From: Anniella stebbinsi
Lineage: Eukaryota; Chordata; Lepidosauria; Squamata; Anniellidae
NCBI GenBank assembly: GCA_029215795.1
Contig: JARDYH010000003.1
Coordinates: 14,397,001-14,461,000 of the forward strand
DNA: 64,000 nt
Direction: 5' to 3'
Shown here one piece after another: positions 22,599 to 33,785 of this stretch; the first letter of the stretch is position 1; each line of letters starts with the position of its first letter. Made by a program: the position numbers and the translations under genes. The notes under the pieces are model-generated. The model had not been told where the DNA came from, did no database searches, and worked only from the letters and a program-made list of their open reading frames with translations.

Positions 22599-22725
22599 TG
22601 TGCATAGATCCTACACATGTCCAACTGTATGAGCTGAGAGTTCTTGCTAGGTAAAAAGATGGTTCCACATCACACAGATAGATCCCTATGTGCATACAGT
22701 TGTGTGTGTACTGGATCTATGCACA
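22599..22725. repeat. 127-bp foldback with perfect 13-bp arms
   Basis: TGTGCATAGATCC at 22599-22611 and GGATCTATGCACA at 22713-22725, with an inner CAACTGTATG / CATACAGTTG pair. Likely a MITE remnant. Confidence 0.6.
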
Positions 22726-22739
22726 TAGAGTTTGGGAGA

Positions 22740-23280
22740 AGGAAAGAGGTGCACGATCCAATTTCCTCCACCACTACACTTTAAATGCCAGCTTCTCCTC
22801 TGATCAATCGACAGAACTAATTATGCTTTTAAAATAAAATACAATAGGTGCTTGCCAAGCTGTAGAGTAGCGCTGCTAACCTTTCCAAGAATAGCGCAGG
22901 CGAGGTGGTTGGTGATTTTGTGTTTTGTCGGCTATAATAGTAAAAATGCAGCCTCGAGGTGTGAGATTTGGTGCCAAAACACAAGAAAGCAGCAGTAGGG
23001 AGGAGAGAAGCCAACTCCAAGAAAACATACAATGGGAATTGATTTTCCATATTGACGCCATCTGCAAACATTGTGGCTCTTAGTCCTACAGATTAAAGCG
23101 AGAGGTTTGCTTGCCTACAGCTTTCTCAAATATGTGCAGACTTCTCTTGCACTCGGACACTTCAGTTGGCAAAGAGGCAGAAAAATAAATAGCCCCACCA
23201 CCACCACCGCCCCAACAAGCTACTTTTACTAATATTACTCTGTTCATCTGCATCCTCCCATCTCTGGCCCTACAGCTGTG
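22740..23280. other. Unique-looking AT-rich stretch
   Basis: No repeat or gene. 22800-23110 contains no low-complexity sequence and could be a conserved non-coding element; this is only an impression. Confidence 0.3.
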
Positions 23281-23384
23281 GGCCTATCATAGGGTGACCA
23301 GATAAAATCCAGGTCAGGGCTCATGTAACTTTAATAGTTGTAGAGAAAAGGGAATTTCAACCAGTGACATTTGTATGCAATTAG

Positions 23385-24705
23385 TAGGGGTGTGCACGGA
23401 CCCCCCGGATCGGATCGGGACCCGGATCGGGACCTCCAATTTTGTCCCGGACCGGTTCGGACAAAATCGGAGGCCCCCCGGACCGGATCGAGTCCGATCC
23501 CGACCCAAAAATCATAAATTTTTGGATCGACCGCCATTTTTTTCCCCATAGACTTGCATTGCAATGCAAGTCTATGAGGACAAAATGGCGGCGGGTGGGT
23601 GAGGGGTGCCTAACTCCCTCCCCCCCCGGGGCCGTCCGCTGTGGACGGCCCCAGCAGGTAAGCCCCCTCCCCCGCGCTCCCTACCCCCCCTGGGGCCGCC
23701 CGCTTCCATCCGCTGGCGCCCGCGGGCGCCAGCGGATAGAAGCGGACGGCTCCGGGGGGGGGGGTAAGCCCCCTTCCCCGCCACTGCTTACCTTCTCGGC
23801 CTGTCCGCTCCCGTCCGGCGCCGGCGGCTACTACCAGCGGGCTCCGCGGCCTACTCTCGAGTAGCGTGCCGGGTGATGACATCACCCGGCGCGCCACCCT
23901 GGAGCAGGCCGCGGAGCCTGCTGGTAGTAGTAGGCGCCGGCGCCGGACGGGAGCCGCCGGGCCGGGAAGGTAAGGGCCCCCCCCTCCGCGCGCCCCCTCC
24001 TCCCCTCCACGCACCCCCTCCTTACCTTCCCGGCCCGGCGGCTCCCGTCCGGCGCCGGCGCCTACTACTACCAGCAGGCTCCGCGGCCTGCTCTAGAGTA
24101 GCGCGCCGGGTGATGACATCACCCGGCGCGCCACCCTAGAGCAGGCCGCGGAGCCTGCTGGGAGTAGTAGGCGCCGGCGCCGGACGGGAGCCGCCGGGCC
24201 GGGAAGGTAAGGGCCCCCCTCCCCCCTCCGCGCGCCCCCTCCTCCCCTCCACGCACCCCCTCCTTACCTTCCCGGCCCGGCGGCTCCCGTCCGGCGCCGG
24301 CGCCTACTACTACCAGCAGGCTCCGCGGCCTGCTCTAGAGTAGCGCGCCGGGTGATGACATCACCCGGCGCGCCACCCTAGAGCAGGCCGTGGAGCCCGC
24401 TGGTAGTAGCTGCTAGTGCCGGACGGGAGCGGACGGGCCGAGAAGGTAAGCGCCCCCCTCCTCCCCCCCCCCGCTGTCCACTTTCATCGGCGGGCGCCCG
24501 CTGGCGCCCGCCAATGGAAGCGGCGGTGGGCACCAGTGGGCGCCCGCCGATCCGCCGATCCGCCGAACCGGTTCGGAGCCTTTTCGGACCGGTTCGGATT
24601 GGATCGGCCGATCCAGCTGCGGGATCGGAAATCGGATAATTTATCCGATTTCCCACTGGACCGGACTCGGATCGTGGATCGGGTCCGATCCAGTGCACAT
24701 CCCTA
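23385..24705 (+). mobile_element. Family B CpG-rich hAT-like element, nested
   Basis: Starts TAGGGGTGTGCACGGACC and ends CAGTGCACATCCCTA. A perfect 8-bp duplication GCAATTAG lies at 23377-23384 and 24706-24713. Subterminal regions are built of GGATCGG/CCGATCC steps. The centre is extremely GC- and CpG-rich. Frames of up to 140 codons cross it but are translations of repeats. No transposase was recognised, so it is non-autonomous. Confidence 0.9.
23785..24455. repeat. Tandem array of palindromic units of about 240 bp
   Basis: Almost three units, each centred on GGGTGATGACATCACCC (starts 23871, 24108, 24350; spacing 237 and 242). Each unit is itself an inverted repeat: CTCCGCGGCCTGCTC arms face GAGCAGGCCGCGGAG, and GGCGCCGGCGCC arms lie further out. 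Confidence 0.85.
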
Positions 24706-24977
24706 GCAATTAGTTCCTGGTGATATTCCCTCTTCATCACAACAGTTAAAGGTGCATGCACTATACTAGAGTGACCATATACAAAAGAAGGCAGGGCCCC
24801 TGCAACTTTAACAGTTGTGATGAAGAGGGAATTTCACCAGGAATGAATTGCATACAAATGACACTGGCTGAAATTCCCTTTTCTCTACAAATGTTAAAGT
24901 TACATGAGCCCTGACCTAGATTTTATCTGGTCAGCCTACCTATCATTACCGGGCACCATTTCATAGCACTGTTAGTG

Positions 24978-25700
24978 ACACTAAGACCTCCTTTTGGGGG
25001 TGGACACGTTCCCTTACCGTTGGCTCTGAAGCTGCATTTCTTCTACTTCTGTAACAAGCTCCAATTACACGGAGGGAGAGAGCAGGAAGAGAAGCGACCA
25101 CATGACAGCACTCTTCCCGTACTTGAAAGGTTGTTACGCAAGGAGGGCCAGGATCTCTTCTCAATCATCCCAGAGTGCAGGACGCGGAATACTGGGCCCA
25201 AGTTGCAGGAAGCCAGATTCCAGCTGGACATCAGGGAAAATTTCTTTACTGTTAGAGCAGTACGACAATGGAACCAATGACCTAAGGAGGTTGTGGGCTC
25301 TCCCACATTAGAGGCCTTCACGATGCAGCTGGACAATCATCTGTTAGGGATGCTTTAAGGTGGATTCTTGCACTGAGCAGGGGGTTGGACTTGAGGCCTT
25401 ATAGGCCCCTTCCAACTCAACTATTCTATGATATTATGATTCTACGTGGCTTGCACAGCTTCAATGCCATTTAATGGGACAGCGCACTCTAGTGGGCACT
25501 TTATAGTGGAAATTCCCCTGCACACAGCAGGAAATAGTGATGTATATCAGAAGAGTTGGCTTTTCTGAGCCTTTTTTTAAATCGGCAAACCCAGGAAGTG
25601 GAGTGGAGGTGCGCAGGAGGACCACTGCCATCAAAATAACCCCAAAGATCCGTGCGTAGCCAGTTGCGAGAGTGAGATAAAACGCTTGTCTGAAGAAGCT
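24978..25700 (-). repeat. Family E repeat split by a CR1 insertion
   Basis: Left part to about 25101 ('gaagcgaccacatga') and right part from about 25437 ('gggacagcgcactctagtgggc', 'aagaagctct') belong to family E. The intervening DNA is a CR1 3' end. Confidence 0.6.
25102..25436 (+). repeat. CR1 LINE 3' end
   Basis: Codes for the degraded CR1 reverse-transcriptase tail on the plus strand (motifs [36 protein letters not shown]), then the CR1 3' UTR to 'ctattctatgatattatgattc'. A frameshift separates the N-terminal part. Confidence 0.87.
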
Positions 25701-26085
25701 CTAAATATATCCTTACTACTGGGGCTCAGGGGGGGAATAAAACAGGATTTGGGGTGCAAAGGTGAAGTAGATGGCTGTTTCAGAGAATGGCTAAAAATGT
25801 GCAGATCCTACACTTCTTTGAAGCACAACTGATGTACAACCAACCTGCTACACACTGAAGATTATGTGGGTCACAGACAAGATAAAACCTGTCTGAATCA
25901 ATATACGTGTTGGTACCTCCCTTCATTTAGGGTTACCGGTTCCCAACACAAGCCTCTTAGGGGGGGCAGGTTTCTATGAAACGGACAGACAGATGCATGG
26001 TCCAGAAGAAACAGAGGGTTGTTTAAGAGAGTACCATCATTCTCAGTGGATGAACGGAGATGAAAAATATAATTTCAGATGGATC
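25701..26085. other. Gene-free stretch
   Basis: No feature recognised. Confidence 0.3.
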
Positions 26086-26089
26086 GTAT

Positions 26090-26440
26090 TTATATTTAAA
26101 TAATTTATGTATGTATTTATTGACAATATTTCTTTACCACTCAATATCTAAAAAAGATTCCAGAGCTGTGACCATAGGTATAAACAGTGAAAAGAAAGAA
26201 GATTTAAAAAGCAAATTCAAATTGTTCAATTTAAAAACAAAGGAACCAGAAAAAACAGTGGCTGATCAGTTGAGGAAGGGCTTCTCGAAACTGAGTTGTT
26301 TTCAGGCAGTACTGGAAGCAGCCTAGTGTTGGTGCCTGCCTGACTTCCAGGGGCAGGGAGTTCCACAGAGAAGGGGCCACTACACTAAAGGCTATTCTCC
26401 TGGTGGATTCCAATCGGGCAAAAGTTATTATGTGTATCAT
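26090..26440 (-). repeat. L2-like LINE 3' end
   Basis: Minus-strand frame at 26231-26440 shows the ORF2 tail motifs RIAFSVVAPSLWNSLPLEVR, as at 18060, 36711 and 62167. The 3' UTR and AT-rich tail run down to 26090. Confidence 0.75.
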
Positions 26441-26589
26441 TATGAGTTTGTTCTATGCAGTACAATAGTCCGGCTCAGTGTAAGGAGTAGGGAACACTGA
26501 TGTAGGCAAAGGGAACATCAGGGCCTGCTCCAGGTGGACTTCCCTGCACATGAGAGAAGAGAGGGTAAGCAGGGCCATTCCACCAGCCT

Positions 26590-26769
26590 TGCAAACTATT
26601 TACTTTTTTCCTCTTCCCTCCCCATCAACTTTTCCTTGTGTGTCATGTCTTTCTACATTGCAAGCCTGCAGCGAAGGACTGTCCTTTCTGCTGAATTGAT
26701 TGTATACCACTCTGGGAGGCTTTTTTTGGCTGAGGAGCAAGATAAAAATACTTTAAATAAATAAATAAG
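26590..26769 (+). repeat. L2-like LINE 3' tail
   Basis: 'ctttctacattgcaagcctgc' to 'ggctgaggagcaagataaaaa' followed by an AATA tail. Related to 11168. Confidence 0.55.
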
Positions 26770-27371
26770 GCAATTCCCCATGCTCCTAAGGTTTGTGTGA
26801 AACAGATGAATGGATACTTCTTTTTGTGTGATTAATAATACTTCTGAATCCTTCGTTATGAGGCCTGCAGTAAAACCATGTTCCTCAAGTCCTCTCTGGA
26901 CCCAATTATCTCAAGATAAAAGTATGTTTTTGATATGCCTTTCTGTGGCTGTTCTGTGGATCTCAGCAGAAAGAAAAGCCTCTGGAGGGAGGGGGGAAGG
27001 AATCAGTATTGATATCGCAGAGCAGATATTTAAGCAGAGAGCATTAAAATAGCATCACAGGTTTGGATAGAACTTTCAGAGTGGCTCCAGTATTATCAGG
27101 GAATGTAGTCAGAATTCAAAATAGTGGGTCTGCAGTAAAATATTTCTTTTAACTGGGAGATCCATAATGCTTTTATAAAAGTGTCATTTGTGGAGAACTT
27201 GGTGAAGTTCTCAGAAAGCTGTAGAAAAGCAGGGTCATCATTTTGATAAGTCTGTTCAGGTCTGTGTTCATGCCCTGAGGCAGAAAAACTGTTGGGCCCA
27301 GAATTCACATTCTTAACATTCTGAATATGTAGGAAAATGCCACACATCATAAGGGTGCCCCTAACTAAGGC
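26770..27371. other. Gene-free stretch
   Basis: No recognised repeat or coding frame. Confidence 0.3.
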
Positions 27372-27460
27372 CAGATCTACACCAAGCAGGATATTATCAG
27401 TGGCTACTAGTCATGATGGCTGTATGCCATGTTCAGAGGCAGTATGCTTTGGTGGATGAG
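27372..27460 (+). repeat. Family K end joined to CR1 fragment
   Basis: 'ccagatctacaccaagcagg' followed by 'cagtggctactagtcatgatgg', the latter from CR1-type sequence. Short and degraded. Confidence 0.45.
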
Positions 27461-27654
27461 CAGTGCCAGCTTCTGGGATTCAACATCGGAAAAGGACCAT
27501 TGTTCTTGTGCTTCCCAGAGGCTTCGACCAATGTGGGAAACAGGAGGCTTAAGGAGATCAGCCTCCTGTTCAGCATCCCAATCCAGTTAAAAACAAAGAG
27601 ACATCCTTTGTTAAACCTTAGCTTTCCACCTCAGGGCCAACATCAAGGGTAAGC

Positions 27655-27930
27655 ATGATGGGACACCAGCCAAATGTCCACATCCCACCAGGGGTCCACT
27701 CCCTCTGGAGTTGCTCACCTCTTCCCCCATTGCAACCTGGTTGCTCACCTGCCTCTTGCTCTGGCTCAGACAATGGTGGTGGTGAGGAGGAGGAAAAGGA
27801 GATGCCGCTACCTACTTGCTCGTTGGCAACCTTCTTGTGATGTGATATCAATGAGGAAAAAGAAGATGGAGAGCTATGGCAGCTGGTGACGATGGTGGTG
27901 AGAAGGTCGACTCACTGAGGGAGGGACCCA
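27655..27930 (+). repeat. Family I repeat
   Basis: Second copy of 20385-20645 in the same orientation. Confidence 0.5.
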
Positions 27931-28807
27931 ATGATGGTGCCCAATGTCCTTCAGAACTCGGTAACAGCACTGCTGTGAATTCCACAGTTGACATAACAAT
28001 GGTATTGGGACCTTCATGCCAACCCTATCTGTGAAACATATATACATTCCAGAACAAAGAAACCAGATTGTCAGAGTTACATATAAAGGTTTCTTCTGGA
28101 GCCTATCAGCTTTTTCCACCATAACAACTGTTGAACAGCCTGATGTACATCCCAGGTAACCTGGGGTGGTAGTTAATTTCCAGCGGTTTCTAAGCTGCTG
28201 TTTTCTAGCAGCAAAAAAACTTATAGAAAAAAGTCGCTCCACAGACTTCACATGATCCAAAGGCTGCAAACCTCTTCGCTTAGATCCACATTGCGTTCGT
28301 GTGTTTTAATGAGCCTCTGACATGGCTGGGAGTAAAAGTAAGAGGAACAGTGGGGTTGGACAGTCCCGGTTTATAATAACACAGCCCACCAGAGTGGTTG
28401 CACCTTCAAGTTTGGAATAAAGTATGCGCAGTCTTTTTGGCATATGTCACTGGAAACCCGGAGTAAGGAAAGAACGTTACAATACCATCTTCCCATTAAA
28501 GAAAAACACAAAACACACACAAAAACAATGTCTCTTATGAAGGTAGTTCTCTTCCAAGCTGTGCCGGGGAAGCCGTTTTCCAGTCAGTTCTTGGAATGCA
28601 CCTCGATATTTTATCCAACAACCTTGCAAAATGCTAGACTGAAAATCCACCTCGTACATAACGTGGTCCCGCTCTAACACAATGACTCTCCTGCCCCGTT
28701 GGTTACATATTGGCAGCATAATGGTGCCAATATCCTTCACTGGTGAATATGCACCTGATTCAAAGCCAATATGGCTAACAGAGCAACACAGGAAATGGCC
28801 TTAGAGG
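27931..28807. other. Gene-free stretch with unassigned frames
   Basis: Minus-strand frames at 27874-28269 and 28477-28740 are open for 131 and 87 codons. The second contains GRRVIVLERDHVMYEVDF, but no family could be assigned and no splice context was confirmed. Confidence 0.3.
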
Positions 28808-29124
28808 TAGGCTGACCATAGGAATGGAGGACAGGGCTCATGTAACTTTAACAGTTGTAGAGAAAAGGGAATTTCAGCCAGTCATTTGTATGCAATTAGT
28901 TCCTGGTGATATTCCCTCTTCATCACAACAGTTAAAGTTGCAGGCACTATACTAGAGTGACCATATACAAAAGAAGGCAGGGCCCCTGCAACTTTAACTG
29001 TGATGATGAAGAGGGAATTTCACCAGGAACTAATTGCATACAAATGACACTGGCTGAAATTCCCTTTTCTCTACAACTGTTAAAGTTACATGAGCCCTGT
29101 CCTCCTTTTCATATGGTCAGCCTA
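28808..29124 (+). mobile_element. Family A foldback hAT MITE, full length
   Basis: Starts TAGGCTGACCATAGGAATGG and ends CATATGGTCAGCCTA. A perfect 8-bp duplication CTTAGAGG lies at 28800-28807 and 29125-29132. Type I ends (GGAGGACAGGG) on both sides. Confidence 0.95.
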
Positions 29125-29665
29125 CTTAGAGGAAGTCAGAGCACTGATACTTGAACTCATCTACACTGACTGGCAGTGACTCTCTGGGAGCATAGACGGG
29201 ATATTCTTGATGGGATTAATAATGGCTCCTGTTAGAAAAGCAAATGGCAGAAAGAGAGAAAAAGGCAAAACAGAATGAGCTTTTAGCAGTCCCACATGCA
29301 CACAAGGCTATCTTGTAATAATAAAAGGAGACCACACCCTTCTTCAGTGAAGAAAAGGTAAAATGGTTTTACTCACAAATAAGCTTGCATATAAAACGCA
29401 AGTACATCGTAGAGTTTCCAGAAAGGTTCTGTTCAGTCCGTTTTTGTGTTCTGGTACACTGGAAGGATCGCGAGAGCAAACACAAATGCTCCCAGCAATG
29501 GTGGAAATCAGAGAGAGGGGAGTAGGAAAAGGAAGAAATCGCAGGTAATCGTGATGTAGGCTATAGAGATGTTAAGGCTAGCTGTGGTCAAAATCCCCAT
29601 GAATTAACTAACTGCAATACTGCCCCCTTCCAGTAACTTGCAGTATTCCCAACAATTCTCAGCCC
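29125..29665. other. Gene-free stretch
   Basis: No feature recognised. Confidence 0.3.
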
Positions 29666-29669
29666 TACT

Positions 29670-29738
29670 AGTAGATGCCAGGGATTGAGCTGAGGCCTTT
29701 TGCATGAAAAGCATGTGCTCTACTATTGAGATCCTTGG
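29670..29738 (-). repeat. tRNA-derived SINE fragment
   Basis: 'gccagggattgagctgagg' and 'catgtgctctactattgag' are the reversed B and A box regions of the SINE at 12006. Confidence 0.6.
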
Positions 29739-29789
29739 ACATATTATCTCAGTTTCTTAAATTTATCATATTTATCTATTTATTAATAG

Positions 29790-30225
29790 GTTTATTAATA
29801 CATAAGATGAGCGATGCTGGATCAGACCAAGGGTCCATCTAGTCCAGCATTCTGTTCCCACAGTGGCTGACCAGCTGCCCACAGTAAACTCAAGAGAAGC
29901 AGTACATGAATGCAGTAGCACCCTTCTTCTCATGATCCCCGGCAACAGGTATACATAGACATACTGGCCCCGATTCTGGAGGTAGCACATAGCCATCAAT
30001 ACTAATAACCGTTGATAGCCTTCTCCTACATGAACTTGTCTAACCCCCTTTTAAAGCCATCCAAATTGGTGGTCATCACCACATCTTGTGGTAGAGAATT
30101 CCATAGTTTAACTATGCGCTGTGTGACGAAGTCCTTCCTTCTATCTGTCCTGAATCTCCCACCAATCAGTTTCATGGGAGCTAGTCATGGGAGCTAGACC
30201 CCAGGTTCTAGTATTATGGGAGAGG
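29790..30225 (-). repeat. CR1-type LINE 3' end
   Basis: Inverse of the 260-575 family: 'gatcagaccaagggtccatc' at one end through 'atagccatcaatactaataa' to 'ctgaatctcccaccaatcag'. Confidence 0.78.
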
Positions 30226-31642
30226 AAATTGGAGAGGATGATCTGGAGGGTTACATGGGTTTCCCAACAGCCTCAGTGCCACTCTGTGACTCTTGCTGCT
30301 GAAGGCTATGTAAATTAAGCAACTATATGGGTAGGATCAATTGCACATGTGTTTCTGGGCTAATCAATCCCAGCCATGAGGTAGCAATATTCATACACAC
30401 ACTCCTCCTCTTTGTGGCTTGGGATTGTGTCATGGGGAAGGGACGTCTATATTATCTAGTCAAGCGTCTAGGAAATTGTTAGCATGTATCTATCCACTTT
30501 TCTTGCATCTGCAGTGTTAAGCCAAAAGCAAAATCATGGCCCTTGGTGGTGGACCTACCAGTTTGCCATAGGCTATTCATGCTTGAAGTTCATGCAACTA
30601 TACCGCAGTTTGAGATTGTGAGATTAAATCTGGCTTTGTTGGCAAACCTGATGACATAGAACTGAGAGATGCTGAAGCAAATGTTTCAGATTGTCCCCAA
30701 ATGCTAATGAACGCTCATTGGAAAGCATTGACTATGTAAGTTACTGCATCCATCCACTTCATCTGGTTGCCAGTGAGATGGTTGCATCCATACATTTGCA
30801 TCTGGGGTATTGTCTTTCCTTGCATTCACAAATCTGACCTTGGTGCATTCACTCCATTTTGGGGGAATCTGCAAAGCTTCAATAAATACCAGACTGCTGC
30901 ACACAGCTGCCCAAACAAGAGCTGTTCATTTTGGCAGGTAAAATGACACTGATCAGTAAGTGAAATAAGCACAGGCAGCGATAGTGGGCGACATAATCCC
31001 TCCCCATCCTGCTAGTCATCTGTTAAGAAGAAGTCAGATGATCTTGAGTCACCCATTATTATTACAAAACACGTTTTGCTTTTCAGCTGCTTTTCTGATC
31101 GATTCCCCGATTAAATTGGACAGATTTGTCCTGAATGGCCGGAGCACATCAGAGCTTGGGAAGGCAATTCCCTATGAATCTATGGCATCAGCAGTTAGGA
31201 GGACCTGTGTCCTCCCCAGAGATGGCTCTGTGTTTGAGGCTAGTGAACCACCGACCCTCTGCCTCTTCCCCACCCATTTGTGACAGAGGAATCCCATCAC
31301 AATCAGGTACATTTGCTCCAATGCACAGTGTGCAACTCCTGATTACCATGCATGAATATTTCGTATCTGCCCTGTCTTCTGCCCCACAAGCCCCAGAGGG
31401 CACTAGTCACCACTGGGCCTCCCTCTCTTAATCCACACTAAAATCTGTTGAGCTTTTGTGGACTGTATCTTACACACTGGCTGCATTCAGACAACACTTT
31501 TGTTAATAGAGGGTTGAGGAGTCAACTCACAGTGGGGGGGGGGGGGGTTGGGGGTACTCCCCACACGACATGCTGCCACACCCATTACGAGCAGTTGAGG
31601 CTCATGTGGAGTGGATTTCTACTCAAACCGGTATTTGACTGA
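30226..31642. other. Gene-free stretch
   Basis: No shared repeat or gene recognised. A G run lies at about 31530-31547. Confidence 0.3.
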
Positions 31643-32267
31643 GGCCTTTATCACACGGGCGGTTTTAAGCACACCCGCCGTGACTTTGATCCAGACCTTC
31701 AGCGCGGGACTCTCATGACTTAGTCCCCCTCGCGCCGTTCTTGTGCCCTGAGTGCTACGTTTTTCGTTTCTGTTTCGATTTAACTAGGCTGACCATATGA
31801 AAAGGAGGACAGGGCTCATGTAACTTTAACAGTGGTAGAGAAAAGGGAATTTCAGCCGGTGTCATTTGTATGCAATTAGTTCCTGGTGATATTCCCTCTT
31901 CATCACAGTTAAAGGTGCAGGCACTATACTAGAGTGACCATATAGAAAATAAAGCAGGGCCCCTGCAACTTTAACTGTTGTGATGAAGAGGGAATATCAC
32001 CAGGAACTAATTGCATACAAATGACACCGGCTGAAATTCCCTTTTCTCTACAACTGTTAAAGTTACATGAGCCCTGTCCTCCTTTTCATATGGTCAGCCT
32101 AGATTTAACCCTGAATGGGCAAAGTCCATTTTAGGCAAATTCAATAGGCCAAGCTGAGGTATTGCAGCAGTCCCAACCAATTGTGATTCAAAATGCTAGA
32201 TTCGCATAGGAAATGGAAGGGGAATCCGCAGAAGCAATCGGGGGAAATGGTATGTGTGATAAAGGCC
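31643..32267 (+). mobile_element. TTATCACAC-ended DNA element with family A inserted
   Basis: Perfect 14-bp inverted ends GGCCTTTATCACAC and GTGTGATAAAGGCC. The interior holds 'gttttaagcacacccgcc' and 'ttcgtttctgtttcgattt', shared with 44966 and 62749. Split at 31784/32102 by a family A MITE; without it the element is about 300 bp. The superfamily could not be fixed, because no duplication is evident. Confidence 0.72.
31785..32101 (+). mobile_element. Family A foldback hAT MITE, full length, nested
   Basis: Starts TAGGCTGACCATATGAAAAG and ends CATATGGTCAGCCTA. A perfect 8-bp duplication GATTTAAC lies at 31777-31784 and 32102-32109. Type I ends on both sides. Confidence 0.96.
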
Positions 32268-33230
32268 TGACAGACCACCCACCGCTCTCCTCCCCCTCCC
32301 GCCCTCCTCCCACAGTCCTCCCTGTGCTATCCCAGCAGCCATTGCAAGTTGTGCCGGCTTAGCAGAGCAGCCAGCTCAGTAATGGTCACTCTTGCCTGGG
32401 AACTCTGTAGCCAGGTGAAAAAAATCAAGGCCCTTTCCGCATCAGCCATTTTTCGAGGAGCTGCCCCTGCCTGCTCGTGGAGAGTCCGCATGTCGCACAG
32501 AACATCCTGCAAGCAGGCAGGGGCCAGCCCTCCATTTTCCCGGGAGTTCAGGGAACACTATTATCCTGGTTCATTCCCTGCTCCCGGGAGGGAAGCAAGA
32601 TGGGTGGCTGGTATGGCTGCCCACCCCAGACGCAGCTGCCCTTACCCGCGAGTAAGCACAGCTGCACCAATAGCCACGGAGGCCATCAGGAGGGGGGGAC
32701 AGAGAAATTGCCATCCCCAGGATGGCGGGGGGGAGGGGGTGTTATTGCGTGTGGGGTTTTTAAAAAATAAACTAACCTTTTGCGCACGAGTGCTCATGTG
32801 CACCTCCACAGATTTTTTTTTTTTAAAAAAAATGGCTGGCGCGACTTGTGGCAGCCCAGGAGAAAGCCGGACCGCCGAATTGTGGTTTGGCCTCATTGTG
32901 CCGAACCCGGAAGTGGCTACTTCCGGGTTTCCCCACTTCCCGCCCTCTCCGCCCCTATGGTGCGGAAAGGGCCCAACTCAATGGGTGGAAAACTCAACTG
33001 GATCAGTTCAGATGACACAAAAACCGCCGGTTGAGCAACAAGTCAACCTTGCAGCCGTTTGTGTTACTCCATGGTTGTTTTTTGAGGAAAAAGTCATCCG
33101 TGGGGAGGTTTTTGCCTGACAGACGACACGAATACCAACTGGTGAGCGCTCAAATGATTGTTGAGTACTAAAACCACCGGTGGATATTGTGTCCACACCA
33201 ATCCACACCACCACTCAGGGCATTTCTACA
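32268..33230. other. CpG-rich unclassified block
   Basis: GC- and CpG-rich sequence with A/T runs near 32810-32830. GCCTGACAGAC occurs at 32265-32275 and again at 33114-33124. The plus-strand frame 32349-33119 (256 codons) has no recognisable domain and a composition that follows the CpG bias. Could be a young repeat or an old CpG island. Confidence 0.4.
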
Positions 33231-33231
33231 T

Positions 33232-33415
33232 GAAGCTTTTATCCTGCACCTTACCTAGGCATCTCCTTCCGGATTCTTTGCTGGATTAAGATCTGCTCTT
33301 TTGTTGTTGTTGTTTCTGGGGGATTTCTTCCTCTGCCTTTCTATATGTTCCATTACTCAACTGCTAGGTGGCACTGTGGTATAGTGGAATTGTGAAATTA
33401 CACCAGGCTTCATCA
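33232..33415 (-). repeat. Family J repeat, partial
   Basis: 'taggtggcactgtggtatagtgg' is the inverse of the block in 57357-57700 and 58804-59155. Confidence 0.45.
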
Positions 33416-33777
33416 TGCCATTCAGAAAAAAATGCCACCCTTTCCTTGTTTGGGGGAACACCCATGATAATGGTTGCAAAGCACAGGAGAGGCCCTGGAG
33501 GAGGATGACATCATGTAAACTACTGTGAATGAGCGATCATGAGTGCACAGCACTCTCAGACAAAGAGCACAGATGAATGAGCGAGAGGATGAGGGGGCTG
33601 CTCCTTCTGTGGGAGCCCTCTGTGCTACACTGCCCCCAATGGTAGGTGACAGGTAAATCAGCAGGCAGCTCTCTCTAGGCAGCATTGTGGGCCCAATCCA
33701 CCCTGCTGTGGTGCCTAGGGAGGATGAGCAAATGAGAGGAGGTAGGCTCATCTGCTACTTTCTCTTGTTTGCATGCT
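33416..33777. other. Gene-free stretch
   Basis: No recognised feature. Confidence 0.3.
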
Positions 33778-33785
33778 GTCTTGCC

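Larger units (their letters stand above)
23290..24938 (+). mobile_element. Family A hAT MITE split by a nested element
   Basis: Left part 23290-23384 starts TAGGGTGACCAGATAAAATC; right part 24706-24938 ends TTTTATCTGGTCAGCCTA. CCTATCAT flanks the pair (23283-23290 and 24939-24946, sharing the first T of the element), a near-perfect duplication. Type II ends on both sides. Removing the nested element restores a normal copy of about 320 bp. Confidence 0.9.

Noticed and set aside
23442..24139. Pro/Arg/Gly-rich frames in the family B element
   Set aside because: They follow the GC-rich tandem array and change phase with each unit.
23785..24455. CRISPR-like array
   Set aside because: Units are about 240 bp, palindromic and contiguous without unique spacers, inside a vertebrate transposon.
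28477..28740. Minus-strand frame with a GRRVIVLERD motif resembling a nucleotide-binding segment
   Set aside because: The rest of the frame matches no family I know and the motif is too short; no splice or conservation support.
32349..33119. 256-codon plus-strand frame
   Set aside because: Longest frame in the window but lies in CpG-rich DNA with low stop density, has overlapping frames on both strands and no recognisable domain.
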